DNA of 29,792 nucleotides, taken from a bacterium. GTDB taxonomy: Bacteria; SZUA-79; Acidulodesulfobacterales; Acidulodesulfobacteraceae. Position 1 is the first letter of the stretch. Every line of letters begins with the position of its first letter. A program made the position numbers and the translations under genes. This document shows, one piece after another, positions 8,551 to 16,098 of the stretch. The DNA is taken from the NCBI GenBank assembly GCA_021789455.1, contig JAJYJN010000005.1, positions 1-29,792 of the forward strand. Reading direction: 5' to 3'. The notes beneath the pieces are model-generated. The model made no database searches and had not been told where the DNA came from. It saw only the letters and a program-made list of their open reading frames with translations.

Positions 8551-9672
8551 CTAATCGTATTCCAATAACTCTTTTCTTACCCTGTTTACGTCGCCTGCAT
8601 TAAGTTCGAACGGAAAACTCCTGATATTTTTCGGCGAAGAATCGCCGAAAGGCCTGTTGCATGCAGAAATTTCGGTTTTTCCCGGACATCCGGTGGTCTG
8701 AAAAGCCGCGCCTCTTTCTATTATCTCCGCTACGTTTTTAAACGGTATTCCGAAATCGGTTATTCTTCCGCCGCCGTCGAATTTCATATCTTCAGCCCTG
8801 CCCATGTCGTAGTCTATTATATGTCTTGCCACCTGGATTCTCCTGTATTGGCCAGCCGGACACTGAGGATGATTTTCTAATCTCGAACCTTTTTCCCGAT
8901 AAAAAGAAAAAAGATGCGACCTTGCTCCTTTATCCCTCACATCCTGCATCCTGAAAATCATTTCTTTTTCCGTTTCGCCCAGACCGACTACTAGATGGCA
9001 TCCGACCTTATTTTTGCCGAAAACGGCAACGGAATATTCAAGTATATCGTTATATTTTTCCCATCTGTGCGGACCTCCTACGCCTCTCCCCCTATACTCG
9101 TCGAACAGTTCCGGGGTCGCTGCGTCTAAGGCGACGGTTACCATATCGGCGCCGTATTCCTTAAAGCGTTCTATATCGTTATGTTTTAATATAGTAGGGG
9201 TCATCAGTATAGAAACGGGACAATGCAGTTCGTTTGCGAATTTTTTTAAAACGGCAAAGGTGTCGTCTTTCGCCCTTTCGTGAGTAATCATCGAAATGCA
9301 TATCCTATCCGCCGTATCTTTCTTCTTAAGCGTAGCCGCGATAATATCGTCCGTTTTAAATACGGGCCAATCTACTCTTATAAAACTTTTATCGTTATAT
9401 TCGCCTTCCCTAGATTTCTGAAGTCCGCAATATGCGCAGTTTGCCCTGCATCCTTCATCGTAAGTCAAAAGAACGTTTATGCAGTGCAGGCAGGCATTGC
9501 GGTAAAAAATGCCGGGCACGAAATCCATGGTCATTGCCGCCGCAAGGCTTACCTTTAAATATTCCGGGGAATTCCCGGAAACATTATCTCTTTTGCTTTC
9601 ATAATTTAAATTTAAATCTTCTAATGCCGCGGTTCCGTTCATATAATATATGTCCTCCGGTTTTATTTTCAT
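8551..9672 (-). CDS. lipS2: Radical SAM protein, LipS2-like lipoyl synthase subunit
   Basis: A 373-residue radical SAM enzyme with CRANCAYC (Cys75, 79, 82) for the SAM [4Fe-4S] cluster and GLGETEKE (230-237) in the barrel. The overall pattern is biotin-synthase-like. Four further cysteines, Cys61 and Cys64 (ACLHC) and Cys329 and Cys338 near the C-terminus, could hold an auxiliary cluster of the kind that lipoyl synthases consume as sulfur donor. LipS1 and LipS2 together replace LipA and insert the two sulfurs into octanoyl-protein (shown for Thermococcus and for sHdr-type bacteria). The LipS2 assignment, rather than LipS1, rests on its position after the ligase and is moderate. Its ATG overlaps the ligase stop by 4 nt (ATGA); osmC follows after 10 nt. 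Confidence 0.75.
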   Translation of the reverse strand: MKIKPEDIYYMNGTAALEDLNLNYESKRDNVSGNSPEYLKVSLAAAMTMDFVPGIFYRNACLHCINVLLTYDEGCRANCAYCGLQKSREGEYNDKSFIRVDWPVFKTDDIIAATLKKKDTADRICISMITHERAKDDTFAVLKKFANELHCPVSILMTPTILKHNDIERFKEYGADMVTVALDAATPELFDEYRGRGVGGPHRWEKYNDILEYSVAVFGKNKVGCHLVVGLGETEKEMIFRMQDVRDKGARSHLFSFYREKGSRLENHPQCPAGQYRRIQVARHIIDYDMGRAEDMKFDGGGRITDFGIPFKNVAEIIERGAAFQTTGCPGKTEISACNRPFGDSSPKNIRSFPFELNAGDVNRVRKELLEYD

Positions 9673-11210
9673 CCGAACATTTTAAATAAAACGTTAACTC
9701 CTAACGAAGTTTCCCCTTCAAAACTGCCTTCGTAAGCAGATTCTTCATTCTTGTATTTATAGCATAAAGGCGATGAAATATCTATTAAAAGAGCTTTTAT
9801 CCCGCTTTCTTTAAATGCGGCGTTTCTTTTTATGTAAAATTCTTTGCAGCAGAATCCTATATAAGTTTTAACTCCTTTTGCGGTTAATTCGCCTAAAGTT
9901 TCAACTAAATTTTCATAATTGATAATCGTCTTCGCCGTAATTCCGTATCTTTCGGCAAATTTATATGCGGTTCCGGTTTCGCATTCGCCGCAGGATATAC
10001 ATTTGTCTTTATTTCTGTATTCGCAGTCAATTTTTTTGGCGCAGTAAGGCAGAAGAATATATTCTGCCGATGAAATATCCTCGGGCTTCATTCCGTTTAC
10101 GAAAATAAATCTCGATAAATCTTCTTCTTTTATTCCGGTGTTTTTAGAAAAATTAACTTTATTGATAATCTGCATAACGATATTAAAAAAATCTTCTTTC
10201 CCGATATTTTGAAACTCCGGTTTAAATTTTTCGAAATAATCGTCTATTTTAAATATGAGCTCGTCGAAAGGCGTATCTTTCAGACAGCTTTCTAAATCGT
10301 TAATAGCCCTTGCCGGAGAAACAAAATAGTCGCCCGTAAAATAAATATATTTTAATAAATTTCTTTTTTCGTCAACCTTTGCATAGGTCTTAAAAAGCCC
10401 TCCGCCGCATTTATAAATTTCGGAAATCATTTTAGTTTTAACGGGGTCGAATTCGTTGGAATAAATCCACTCCTCTGAACCGTAAAACCGGCGGTTTTCT
10501 TTTAAAAAATCTTCTTCTTTCCGCGATAATTCCGATTCGTAAAAAAAATCTAAACCTAAGTGTTCTTGAAATCCTGAAATAACGGCCGATTTAATCAGGT
10601 TTAAATCGGGAATACGGCCTAAAATGCTTTTAAGGGACGTTACCCTTGAAAGAATCGAACTAAAATTTTTGGACGTCAATTTTTCGACCGGAATTTTCAG
10701 GGATTTTACCATATTTTCGGGATTAAAATCTAAAAGAAGGGTTCCTTGAAAAAAATAAACCGAAGACTCATAAGTGCCGCCTGTTCCCGAAATCTTCCTG
10801 CCGTCAACTTCTATATCGTTTCTAGGCCTAAACTTTGCATCAATTCCAAGTTTGCTTATCCCTTTTGCGAAAGAGGTACAGATATTTTCAGTTAAATTTT
10901 CAAGACTTTTAATCTTAATGCTTTTAGAAGAAAATACTAGTTCCCACCCAAGCTGGGCTTCGTCGAAATATATCGCTCCTCCGCCGGTAATCCTTCTGCC
11001 GATGCTTATACCGCGCTCTTCGCAGTAATCCCGCCTTATCTCGCTGAATACCGACTGGTGATACCCGGTCAGAACGCAAGGCTTAAATCTTAAAAAACGG
11101 AAAGTGTCCTCTATTAAACCCTCCTTCCTGAGTTCTAGGAGGGATTTATCCATGCATATATTATACGAAAAATCGTTTAAACCGGTGTCTATTACCCTGA
11201 ACATATTCAT
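9669..11210 (-). CDS. Lipoate-protein ligase sLpl(AB)-like, fused to a DUF116-like domain
   Basis: Three parts are visible in 513 residues. Residues 1-230 are an LplA/BPL-type catalytic domain with RRITGGGAIYFDE (72-84) and the lysine of NDIEVDGRKISGTGG (Lys139). Residues about 255-340 resemble the LplB/C-terminal accessory domain (FKTYAKVDEK then YFTGDYF). Residues about 355-513 form a cysteine-rich segment resembling DUF116: LLPYC (Cys390), Cys396, CISCGEC (Cys404, 407, 410), FCC (Cys454, 455) and PLC (Cys483). sLpl(AB) enzymes attach octanoate or lipoate to LbpA of sHdr systems (family knowledge). The third domain is unexpected; metal or cluster binding is likely from the cysteines. The start is ATG at 11210, the last of four ATGs in an 11-bp repeat directly behind the lipS1 stop; there is no clear Shine-Dalgarno site, so reinitiation is likely. 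Confidence 0.85.
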   Translation of the reverse strand: MNMFRVIDTGLNDFSYNICMDKSLLELRKEGLIEDTFRFLRFKPCVLTGYHQSVFSEIRRDYCEERGISIGRRITGGGAIYFDEAQLGWELVFSSKSIKIKSLENLTENICTSFAKGISKLGIDAKFRPRNDIEVDGRKISGTGGTYESSVYFFQGTLLLDFNPENMVKSLKIPVEKLTSKNFSSILSRVTSLKSILGRIPDLNLIKSAVISGFQEHLGLDFFYESELSRKEEDFLKENRRFYGSEEWIYSNEFDPVKTKMISEIYKCGGGLFKTYAKVDEKRNLLKYIYFTGDYFVSPARAINDLESCLKDTPFDELIFKIDDYFEKFKPEFQNIGKEDFFNIVMQIINKVNFSKNTGIKEEDLSRFIFVNGMKPEDISSAEYILLPYCAKKIDCEYRNKDKCISCGECETGTAYKFAERYGITAKTIINYENLVETLGELTAKGVKTYIGFCCKEFYIKRNAAFKESGIKALLIDISSPLCYKYKNEESAYEGSFEGETSLGVNVLFKMFG

Positions 11211-11243
11211 TGCATATTCATTGCATATTCATTGCATATTCAT
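11208..11243 (-). repeat. 11-bp tandem repeat forming a chain of minicistrons
   Basis: On the minus strand the unit ATGAATATGCA occurs three times (11243-11211) and is followed by ATGAATATG, the start of the ligase gene. Each unit encodes Met-Asn-Met-Gln then TGA, and each TGA overlaps the next ATG as ATGA. The first ATG directly follows the TAA of lipS1 (11246-11244). So lipS1, three four-codon ORFs and the ligase form one unbroken chain of stop-start junctions. It may tune ligase translation, or be a simple slippage product. Confidence 0.85.
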
Positions 11244-12245
11244 TTAACGGCTCATTTCTATGACGGGCAAAGCCGCTTCAGAAAAAATTAACGAACAGCA
11301 TAATTCCGAAAATTTAGGCTTTAATCCGAGCTTTACGCTGAAAGGAATAATTCCCTCCGATGGATAGGCGATGCCGTTTAATCCTGATTTTACCGCAAGC
11401 TCTTCTATTTTGAACTTGCTTAGTCCGTAAGGTCTTTCGCACCCTAAAAGAACGGGCGTTTCAGTAAATTTTTTACGGGCGTATAAAAATACTTCCCCTA
11501 TTTCTTCCGCTGTCGGAGGAATAACATTTTCCATTTTAGTATTATGCATCGGCATAAACCCCACTAATACCAAGGAAGAAATATCATAGTTTGAAATAAT
11601 GTCGATAGCGTTAAATTCTCCTGCTATGCGTCCGTGTTTTAAACCTATTACTACGTGCGGAGAACACGGTATTTTTCTGTCCGATAGATATTTCAGGGAA
11701 TTTTCGTAATCTTTAACCGTGGCGTTCAAGTGGTATATTTTGCGTATAGTATCTTCTTCGCCTATTATGTCGAGCATTGCCGAATCGACCCCTGCTTCTA
11801 AAAGTCCGTCGGCTATCTCTTCTGTTATGAGCCCGCAGTGGACTATTACTTTAAGGTTTAAATCGGATTTTATTTTTTTTATAGTTTTTATATACGGCAA
11901 AATATCGACTATGCCCTTGCTGTTTGACCCCCCGCTAAGCAAAAATCCCATGCCTCCTGATTCGTATATAGTTTTAGCCCGTTCAAAAAGTTCGTCCGGC
12001 GTTAGCGCCGGAGCCATAGATTTTAAAATTTCGGCGTTGCAGTGTTCGCATTTTAAGGAACATGAACCGCCTGTGATGGAAAAGGGGGGGAAAGAATCGG
12101 ATTTACCGTTTTTAAAGTCTTCGGTTTCGTAAGACTTAATACTAGGGGCGTAAAAATTTATTTCGGAATTAAAATAGTTTTTTCTTATATCGAACCCTTT
12201 TGCATAATCTTCGTCTATATCTTCGTTGTATTCATAAAAACTCAT
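11244..12245 (-). CDS. lipS1: Radical SAM protein, LipS1-like lipoyl synthase subunit
   Basis: A 333-residue radical SAM protein with CSLKCEHC (Cys62, 66, 69) as the SAM-cluster site and SGGSNSKG (104-111) shortly after. The N-terminal FYAPSIKSYETEDF (31-44) and the C-terminal ELCCSL (Cys316, 317) together with GCERPYG (Cys269) resemble the LipS1 branch as I recall it; these late cysteines could ligate an auxiliary [4Fe-4S] cluster used as sulfur source. With LipS2 it would finish lipoate on octanoyl-LbpA. Start ATG at 12245, 7 nt after the lbpA2 stop. Position between lbpA and the ligase matches sHdr-associated lipoate clusters in other bacteria. Which of the two enzymes is LipS1 and which LipS2 is less certain than the pair assignment. 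Confidence 0.75.
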   Translation of the reverse strand: MSFYEYNEDIDEDYAKGFDIRKNYFNSEINFYAPSIKSYETEDFKNGKSDSFPPFSITGGSCSLKCEHCNAEILKSMAPALTPDELFERAKTIYESGGMGFLLSGGSNSKGIVDILPYIKTIKKIKSDLNLKVIVHCGLITEEIADGLLEAGVDSAMLDIIGEEDTIRKIYHLNATVKDYENSLKYLSDRKIPCSPHVVIGLKHGRIAGEFNAIDIISNYDISSLVLVGFMPMHNTKMENVIPPTAEEIGEVFLYARKKFTETPVLLGCERPYGLSKFKIEELAVKSGLNGIAYPSEGIIPFSVKLGLKPKFSELCCSLIFSEAALPVIEMSR

Positions 12246-12252
12246 ATTTTTC

Positions 12253-12699
12253 TTATCTCTTTTTACAGATTATATCTTCTTTTTCCAGCTTTTTTATATA
12301 AGCGTTTACGGCATCTTCCCCCGTAGGAAGAGAATTTACGTCGGACATGGATTCGGGAAGAGGCTTTAGTTTTACTATCCAGCCTTTTCCGTAAGGGTCT
12401 AAATTAATAATATGGGAGTCGTTTTCCAGCTCTTTGTTCACTTCTACGACTTCTCCGGCAAAAGGCATCGGAAAAGGGCCTACGTACTTTCCGCTTTCTA
12501 TAGTCGCGGCGCTCTTTCCTTTTTTAATTATTCTGCCCACGGGTTTAACGTCGGCGTAAAGAATTTTGCCGGCTAAAGACTGAGCGGGGTCGGTCATTCC
12601 GAAGGTAAAAGTGCCGTCGGAATTTTTTCTGCCCCAAACCTGATTTTCTATATCGTAATAGAGGTCTTCGGGAATATTGCATTCGTTAAAAATCGGCAT
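12253..12699 (-). CDS. lbpA2: Lipoate-binding protein LbpA, second copy (GcvH-like)
   Basis: A 148-residue GcvH-fold protein. The lipoyl lysine should be Lys71 in ATIESGKYVGPFPMPF (66-80), with the glutamate-serine context of lipoyl domains. It differs from glycine-cleavage H protein by the ESGKYVGP signature and by an N-terminal cysteine (Cys7, ECNIPEDL) plus Cys145 near the C-terminus, both shared with its neighbour. LbpA carries sulfur intermediates or electrons on lipoate for sHdr (known for Hyphomicrobium). It lies 54 nt after the first copy; the ribosome site AGGAAGA is modest. No glycine cleavage genes (gcvT, gcvP) are in the window, which supports the sulfur role over glycine cleavage. 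Confidence 0.88.
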   Translation of the reverse strand: MPIFNECNIPEDLYYDIENQVWGRKNSDGTFTFGMTDPAQSLAGKILYADVKPVGRIIKKGKSAATIESGKYVGPFPMPFAGEVVEVNKELENDSHIINLDPYGKGWIVKLKPLPESMSDVNSLPTGEDAVNAYIKKLEKEDIICKKR

Positions 12700-12753
12700 T
12701 TAATATCTTCCTATTTTTGTTTTAATATTTAATATTTATATTATCTATATAAG

Positions 12754-13194
12754 CTATTCGCATTTAATTCCGTCTGCTTCTATTTTTTTCTTGTATGCCT
12801 CTACGGCTTCTTTTCCGGTAAGAAGATTTTTTTTATCGGCTTCTATATTGTCTGCTTTAATTTTGCATACCCACCCTTTGCCGTATGGGTCGGAATTTAT
12901 CAGCGATACGTCTTTTACCGCGTCTTCGTTAACTGCGGTTATTTCGCCGGAAAACGGAGCGGGAACGGGACCCACGTATTTGCCGCTTTCTACCGTTGCG
13001 ACAGATTTAAGCTGGGCGATTTTTTGTCCGACTTTTTTCGGGGTCAGATATAGCAGTTTGCCTGCTAAACTTTGGGCTACGCTCGTCATTCCTACCGTTA
13101 CCGTTCCGTCATCCCCTAGTTTTCCCCATACGTGTTTTTCTACGCTGTAGTATAAATCCTCCGGAATATCGCATCCGTTAATCTTAGACGACAT
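12754..13194 (-). CDS. lbpA1: Lipoate-binding protein LbpA, first copy (GcvH-like)
   Basis: A 146-residue GcvH-like protein with predicted lipoyl Lys72 in TVESGKYVGPVPAPFSGEI (68-85). Cys9 (GCDIPEDL), Cys110 and Cys145 are present; Cys9 and Cys145 are shared with the second copy. The two copies agree over IPEDLYY, the QSLAGK block, ESGKYVGP and the DPYGKGW block but differ elsewhere, so this is an old duplication. A strong ribosome site (AAGGAGG, 8 nt before the ATG at 13194) and a good sigma70 promoter at 13231-13259 indicate separate and high expression. It leads the lipoate operon lbpA1-lbpA2-lipS1-ligase-lipS2-osmC and lies next to the shdr genes, the usual setting of LbpA. Confidence 0.9.
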   Translation of the reverse strand: MSSKINGCDIPEDLYYSVEKHVWGKLGDDGTVTVGMTSVAQSLAGKLLYLTPKKVGQKIAQLKSVATVESGKYVGPVPAPFSGEITAVNEDAVKDVSLINSDPYGKGWVCKIKADNIEADKKNLLTGKEAVEAYKKKIEADGIKCE

Positions 13195-13230
13195 GATAAA
13201 TTCCTCCTTAAATTAATTATTTTTTTATTT

Positions 13231-13259
13231 ATGATACTATAATTTTTTATTATTCTCAA
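13231..13259 (-). promoter_or_regulatory. Predicted sigma70 promoter of the lbpA operon
   Basis: Minus strand TTGAGA (13259-13254) and TATCAT (13236-13231) with a 17-nt spacer, in front of a leader of about 30 nt carrying AAGGAGG. It lies directly after the palindrome at 13303-13345, so lbpA and the lipoate genes can be transcribed independently of shdr. Confidence 0.55.
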
Positions 13260-13302
13260 GTATATCATAAAAATTTTGAAATGCGGCGTTCTAATGAAAA
13301 GA

Positions 13303-13345
13303 GGATAAAAAGGGGTCGGATTTAAAATCCGACCCCTTTTTATCC
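13303..13345 (-). terminator. 43-nt perfect palindrome, intrinsic-terminator-like, downstream of shdrB2
   Basis: Two 21-nt arms (13303-13323 and 13325-13345) are perfectly complementary around one A. The GC-rich core GGGGTCGG/CCGACCCC is flanked by A-runs on one side and T-runs on the other, so it can end transcription in both directions. It lies 25 nt after the shdrB2 stop. The near-perfect symmetry and the following GGCACC are also typical of REP-like dispersed palindromes in environmental genomes, so it may be a REP remnant used as a terminator. Confidence 0.65.
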
Positions 13346-13370
13346 GGCACCTTTTTACTTTTTTATTTTA

Positions 13371-14276
13371 TCACGCGAGTCCTTTCGATTTTAAAACTTC
13401 CATTGGATTAGAAATCGGGTCGGATAATTTAAGCTCTTTAGGATTTTTCCCTATGCTCAGCCCTATAAGCTGGGTAAAATAAACTACCGGAAGTTTCGCC
13501 TTTTCTCCGTGCGCTTTAATTATTTCAGGCTGTTTTATATCTAAAGCCGCTCCGCACAAAGGACACGGAAGCACTAACATATCCGCCCCCGCCTCTTTTG
13601 CGGAAGATAAAACCGCCGCCGATAAAGTTGCGGCTAAAGATTCGTCCTGAAGGGCGTGCGCTCCGCCACAGCATGAAGCCGAGGCATGAAATTCGACTAC
13701 TTCCGCGCCGGTTGCTTTCAACAGTTCGTCTTGAAAATAAGGATTTTCCGAATCGTCTCTTTTGCTTTTATAACCGGTCATAGTAATAGTTTTCGGCCTT
13801 TCGTATAAACATCCGTAATAAGAAGCGACTTTTAGCCCTTTAAGAGGTTTCTTAACAGCCGATTTTACTTTTTCCGGACCTATTTCGTTATAAAACAGTT
13901 CCAGAAAATGCCTTACGTCCATATCGCCTTCGTATGTTCCGTAGCCGACGTCTTTAAGGAAGCTTATAACGTCTCCTTTAGCGGCGGCATTTTCGTTCAT
14001 TGCCGAATTTGCCCTTAACAGACTGTGGTAGCATCCGTTGCACGGGGTAACCACGGCATCGACGTGAAACCTTCCCTTCGCCGAATCCATTACCCTTGCC
14101 GGGAGCATATAGGAAAGCTTTTCGTTGGAGCCTTTTACTTCTAGGGCGCCGCAGCAGTTAAAGTCCTCTATTTCCATTAAATCTATCCCGAACTCCTGAG
14201 CGACTATTTTAGTAGATTCGTCGTAAGCTCGAGCCATTCCTTTCAAAGAACAGCCGGGGAAATATCCTATTTTCAT
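13371..14276 (-). CDS. shdrB2: sHdrB2, heterodisulfide-reductase-like CCG-domain subunit
   Basis: A 301-residue HdrB-type protein with two complete CCG motifs: Cys9, Cys41-Cys42-Gly, Cys79, Cys82, and Cys156, Cys202-Cys203-Gly, Cys238, Cys241. In HdrB these bind two non-cubane [4Fe-4S] clusters at which disulfides are cleaved or formed; in sHdr this is where the sulfur substrate is expected to be handled. There is no membrane segment, so it is cytoplasmic. Its ATG overlaps the shdrC2 stop by 4 nt (ATGA), with AAGGAGG inside the end of shdrC2. It is the last gene of the shdr cluster, before the palindrome at 13303-13345. Usual HdrB length is about 290-300. Confidence 0.9.
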   Translation of the reverse strand: MKIGYFPGCSLKGMARAYDESTKIVAQEFGIDLMEIEDFNCCGALEVKGSNEKLSYMLPARVMDSAKGRFHVDAVVTPCNGCYHSLLRANSAMNENAAAKGDVISFLKDVGYGTYEGDMDVRHFLELFYNEIGPEKVKSAVKKPLKGLKVASYYGCLYERPKTITMTGYKSKRDDSENPYFQDELLKATGAEVVEFHASASCCGGAHALQDESLAATLSAAVLSSAKEAGADMLVLPCPLCGAALDIKQPEIIKAHGEKAKLPVVYFTQLIGLSIGKNPKELKLSDPISNPMEVLKSKGLA

Positions 14277-14917
14277 TGTAATTCCTCCTTTAACCTCTGG
14301 GAAACTTTCTTCCAGTCTTTAATTTTGCCGCCGAACAGCTTTATCCTTCCGCTGGTAAGCATCTTGAAACCGAGCGAGAGCTGGTCTGCGCTCATCATTT
14401 CCTTAAGCCTTCCGGTTTTAGAATAAAAATCCTTGACTATTTTCACTTCGTCTATCCTTCCGTCTTCGATAACTTCTTCCATAAAAATTTCATCGAAAGC
14501 TTCATCGTTTGTAAGCTTTCCGAAAACTTTTCTGTCCTCTAAAAATTTGGCTATCGCCCTGACTACTTCCTGCGTATTTACGCCTCTTGGGCATCTGTGG
14601 GTACATCTCTGGCACGATACGCATTTCCATACTAAATCTTTATTTTCGTTTACCAATATGTCGTAATGCCCTCTTCTGACCAAGTCTATAAATCTTCTCG
14701 GATTAAATTTATCTACGAAATCCGGAAGCGTGCATCCGCCCGAACATGTTCCGCATTGATAACATCTTACTATGGTAGAACCGCCCGGAAGTTTTTTAAC
14801 CTCGTCGAGAAATTCCGTAGTAACGTCCTCGTATAATATTCTCGACGGCAGAAACTCTTTCCAAATGCCGGTAAGTTCTACGCCGTCTATAACCATTTTA
14901 TCGGTATTTTCAGCCAT
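14273..14917 (-). CDS. shdrC2: sHdrC2, heterodisulfide-reductase-like ferredoxin subunit
   Basis: A 214-residue HdrC-type protein with two [4Fe-4S] ferredoxin motifs: CYQCGTCSGGC (Cys52, 55, 58, 62) and CVSCQRCTHRCP (Cys99, 102, 105, 109). It should pass electrons between sHdrA and sHdrB2. The tail after residue 115 is typical of HdrC. ATG at 14917 with AAGGAG 6-7 nt upstream. It is separated from shdrA by only 77 nt of AT-rich sequence that includes a 10-bp direct repeat (TATATAAATA/TATATAAATC, 14931-14950); the sHdrH gene that usually stands here in other sHdr clusters is absent. Confidence 0.9.
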   Translation of the reverse strand: MAENTDKMVIDGVELTGIWKEFLPSRILYEDVTTEFLDEVKKLPGGSTIVRCYQCGTCSGGCTLPDFVDKFNPRRFIDLVRRGHYDILVNENKDLVWKCVSCQRCTHRCPRGVNTQEVVRAIAKFLEDRKVFGKLTNDEAFDEIFMEEVIEDGRIDEVKIVKDFYSKTGRLKEMMSADQLSLGFKMLTSGRIKLFGGKIKDWKKVSQRLKEELQ

Positions 14918-14994
14918 TGCTTTCTCCTTATATATAAATATATATAAATCTTAATACAATTAACAATATAACTAATAATAATTAATTAAGATAT

Positions 14995-16044
14995 TTAATT
15001 TTTTAAACTGCCTGCTACCTTTGCCGCGACCGCTGCGCCTTCTACGATGCAGTTTTCTATGTCCATAGGGCCTTTATCCGCGCCTGCTATAAATATGCCC
15101 GGTTTTGAAGACTCGTTGGGGCTAAGAAAATCGTCTTTGGGAGACAGGAAACCGTAATCGTTCTGTTTAATTCCCAGCACTTTTGCTGCATCTATCGTTC
15201 CTTCTCCGGCGGCCATTCCAGCGGCAAGAATAATCATATCGACGGAATGCTGTATCGGCCTGTCCATAATAGTCTCTTCCGCCCTTAAAGAAAGCTGCTG
15301 ATTTTTAAGCGTTACCTCGGCGCCTCTTCCCCTCGTAAATATGACTTCATAATCTTCCATCGCTTTGCCGTAAAGCTCTTCCCATCCTCTTCCGAACATT
15401 CTCATATCCATATAATATACGTAAACTTCGGAATCCGGATATTTTTCTTTTATTTCTATAGCCTGCTTCGTGGAAACGACACATCCTACCCTGCAGCAGT
15501 AAGGATTTCCGACCTGCCTGTCTCTGGAACCTACGCACTGAAATATTGCTATTTTCTTAGGAATATTTCCGTCCGAAGGTCTTTTTAATTCGCCTTTCGT
15601 CGGTCCGTCAGGGTTAAGCATCTCCTCGACTTCGGCATTGGTGACCACGTCTTTAAATCTTCCATAGCCGTATTCCTGCTTAACCGTCGGGTCGAAATGG
15701 CCGAACCCTGTTGCTACTACTATAGCGCCGAAAATTCCTTCGCTTTCCCCTTTAGAATTTTTCATTTTAACTTTAAATTCCGGAGCGCCGCCTAAAACCT
15801 CAACAACCTGAGAATGTTTATAGACTTTAATATTAGGATTGCTCTCTACGGCTTTAATAACCGGGTCGAGCACGTCGCCCGCAAGCCTTAAATCTGGTGC
15901 TAGTTTATAATACTTGTGTTTAGCTACCTGCCCTCCTAAGTAATCTTCTTTTTCCACTAAGGAAACGTTATAACCCATCTCTGCAAGCTCCGATGCGCTC
16001 TTAAGTCCGGTAACTCCTCCTCCGATAACTAAAACTGTTTTCAC
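14995..16044 (-). CDS. shdrA: sHdrA, FAD-containing heterodisulfide-reductase-like subunit
   Basis: A 349-residue flavoprotein, the size of sHdrA and about half of methanogen HdrA. The N-terminal Rossmann motif GGGVTG (8-13) and EKEDYLGG bind FAD; ATGFG (111-115) and FIAGADKGP near the C-terminus complete the FAD fold. A cysteine group QCVGSRD...PYCCRVGC gives Cys170, 183, 184 and 188 for one [4Fe-4S] cluster; HdrA usually reads YCSRVCC, so one Cys has moved. No ferredoxin domains are inserted. In sHdr it collects or distributes electrons between the two B/C pairs. Start is GTG at 16044 with AAGGAGG 8-9 nt upstream. It lies 54 nt after shdrB1. Confidence 0.92.
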   Translation of the reverse strand: MKTVLVIGGGVTGLKSASELAEMGYNVSLVEKEDYLGGQVAKHKYYKLAPDLRLAGDVLDPVIKAVESNPNIKVYKHSQVVEVLGGAPEFKVKMKNSKGESEGIFGAIVVATGFGHFDPTVKQEYGYGRFKDVVTNAEVEEMLNPDGPTKGELKRPSDGNIPKKIAIFQCVGSRDRQVGNPYCCRVGCVVSTKQAIEIKEKYPDSEVYVYYMDMRMFGRGWEELYGKAMEDYEVIFTRGRGAEVTLKNQQLSLRAEETIMDRPIQHSVDMIILAAGMAAGEGTIDAAKVLGIKQNDYGFLSPKDDFLSPNESSKPGIFIAGADKGPMDIENCIVEGAAVAAKVAGSLKN

Positions 16045-16098
16045 CTTGAATACCTCCTTTTTACTTTTTATAATTTACTTATAATTTTATATTTTCAT

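Noticed and set aside
12253..13194. GcvH of the glycine cleavage system
   Set aside because: ESGKYVGP signature, extra cysteines and shdr/lipS neighbours point to LbpA; gcvT and gcvP are not present in the window.
13251..13259. TATTCT next to the lbpA -35 box as an sHdrR half-site
   Set aside because: Only one incomplete half-site; no inverted partner at the proper distance.
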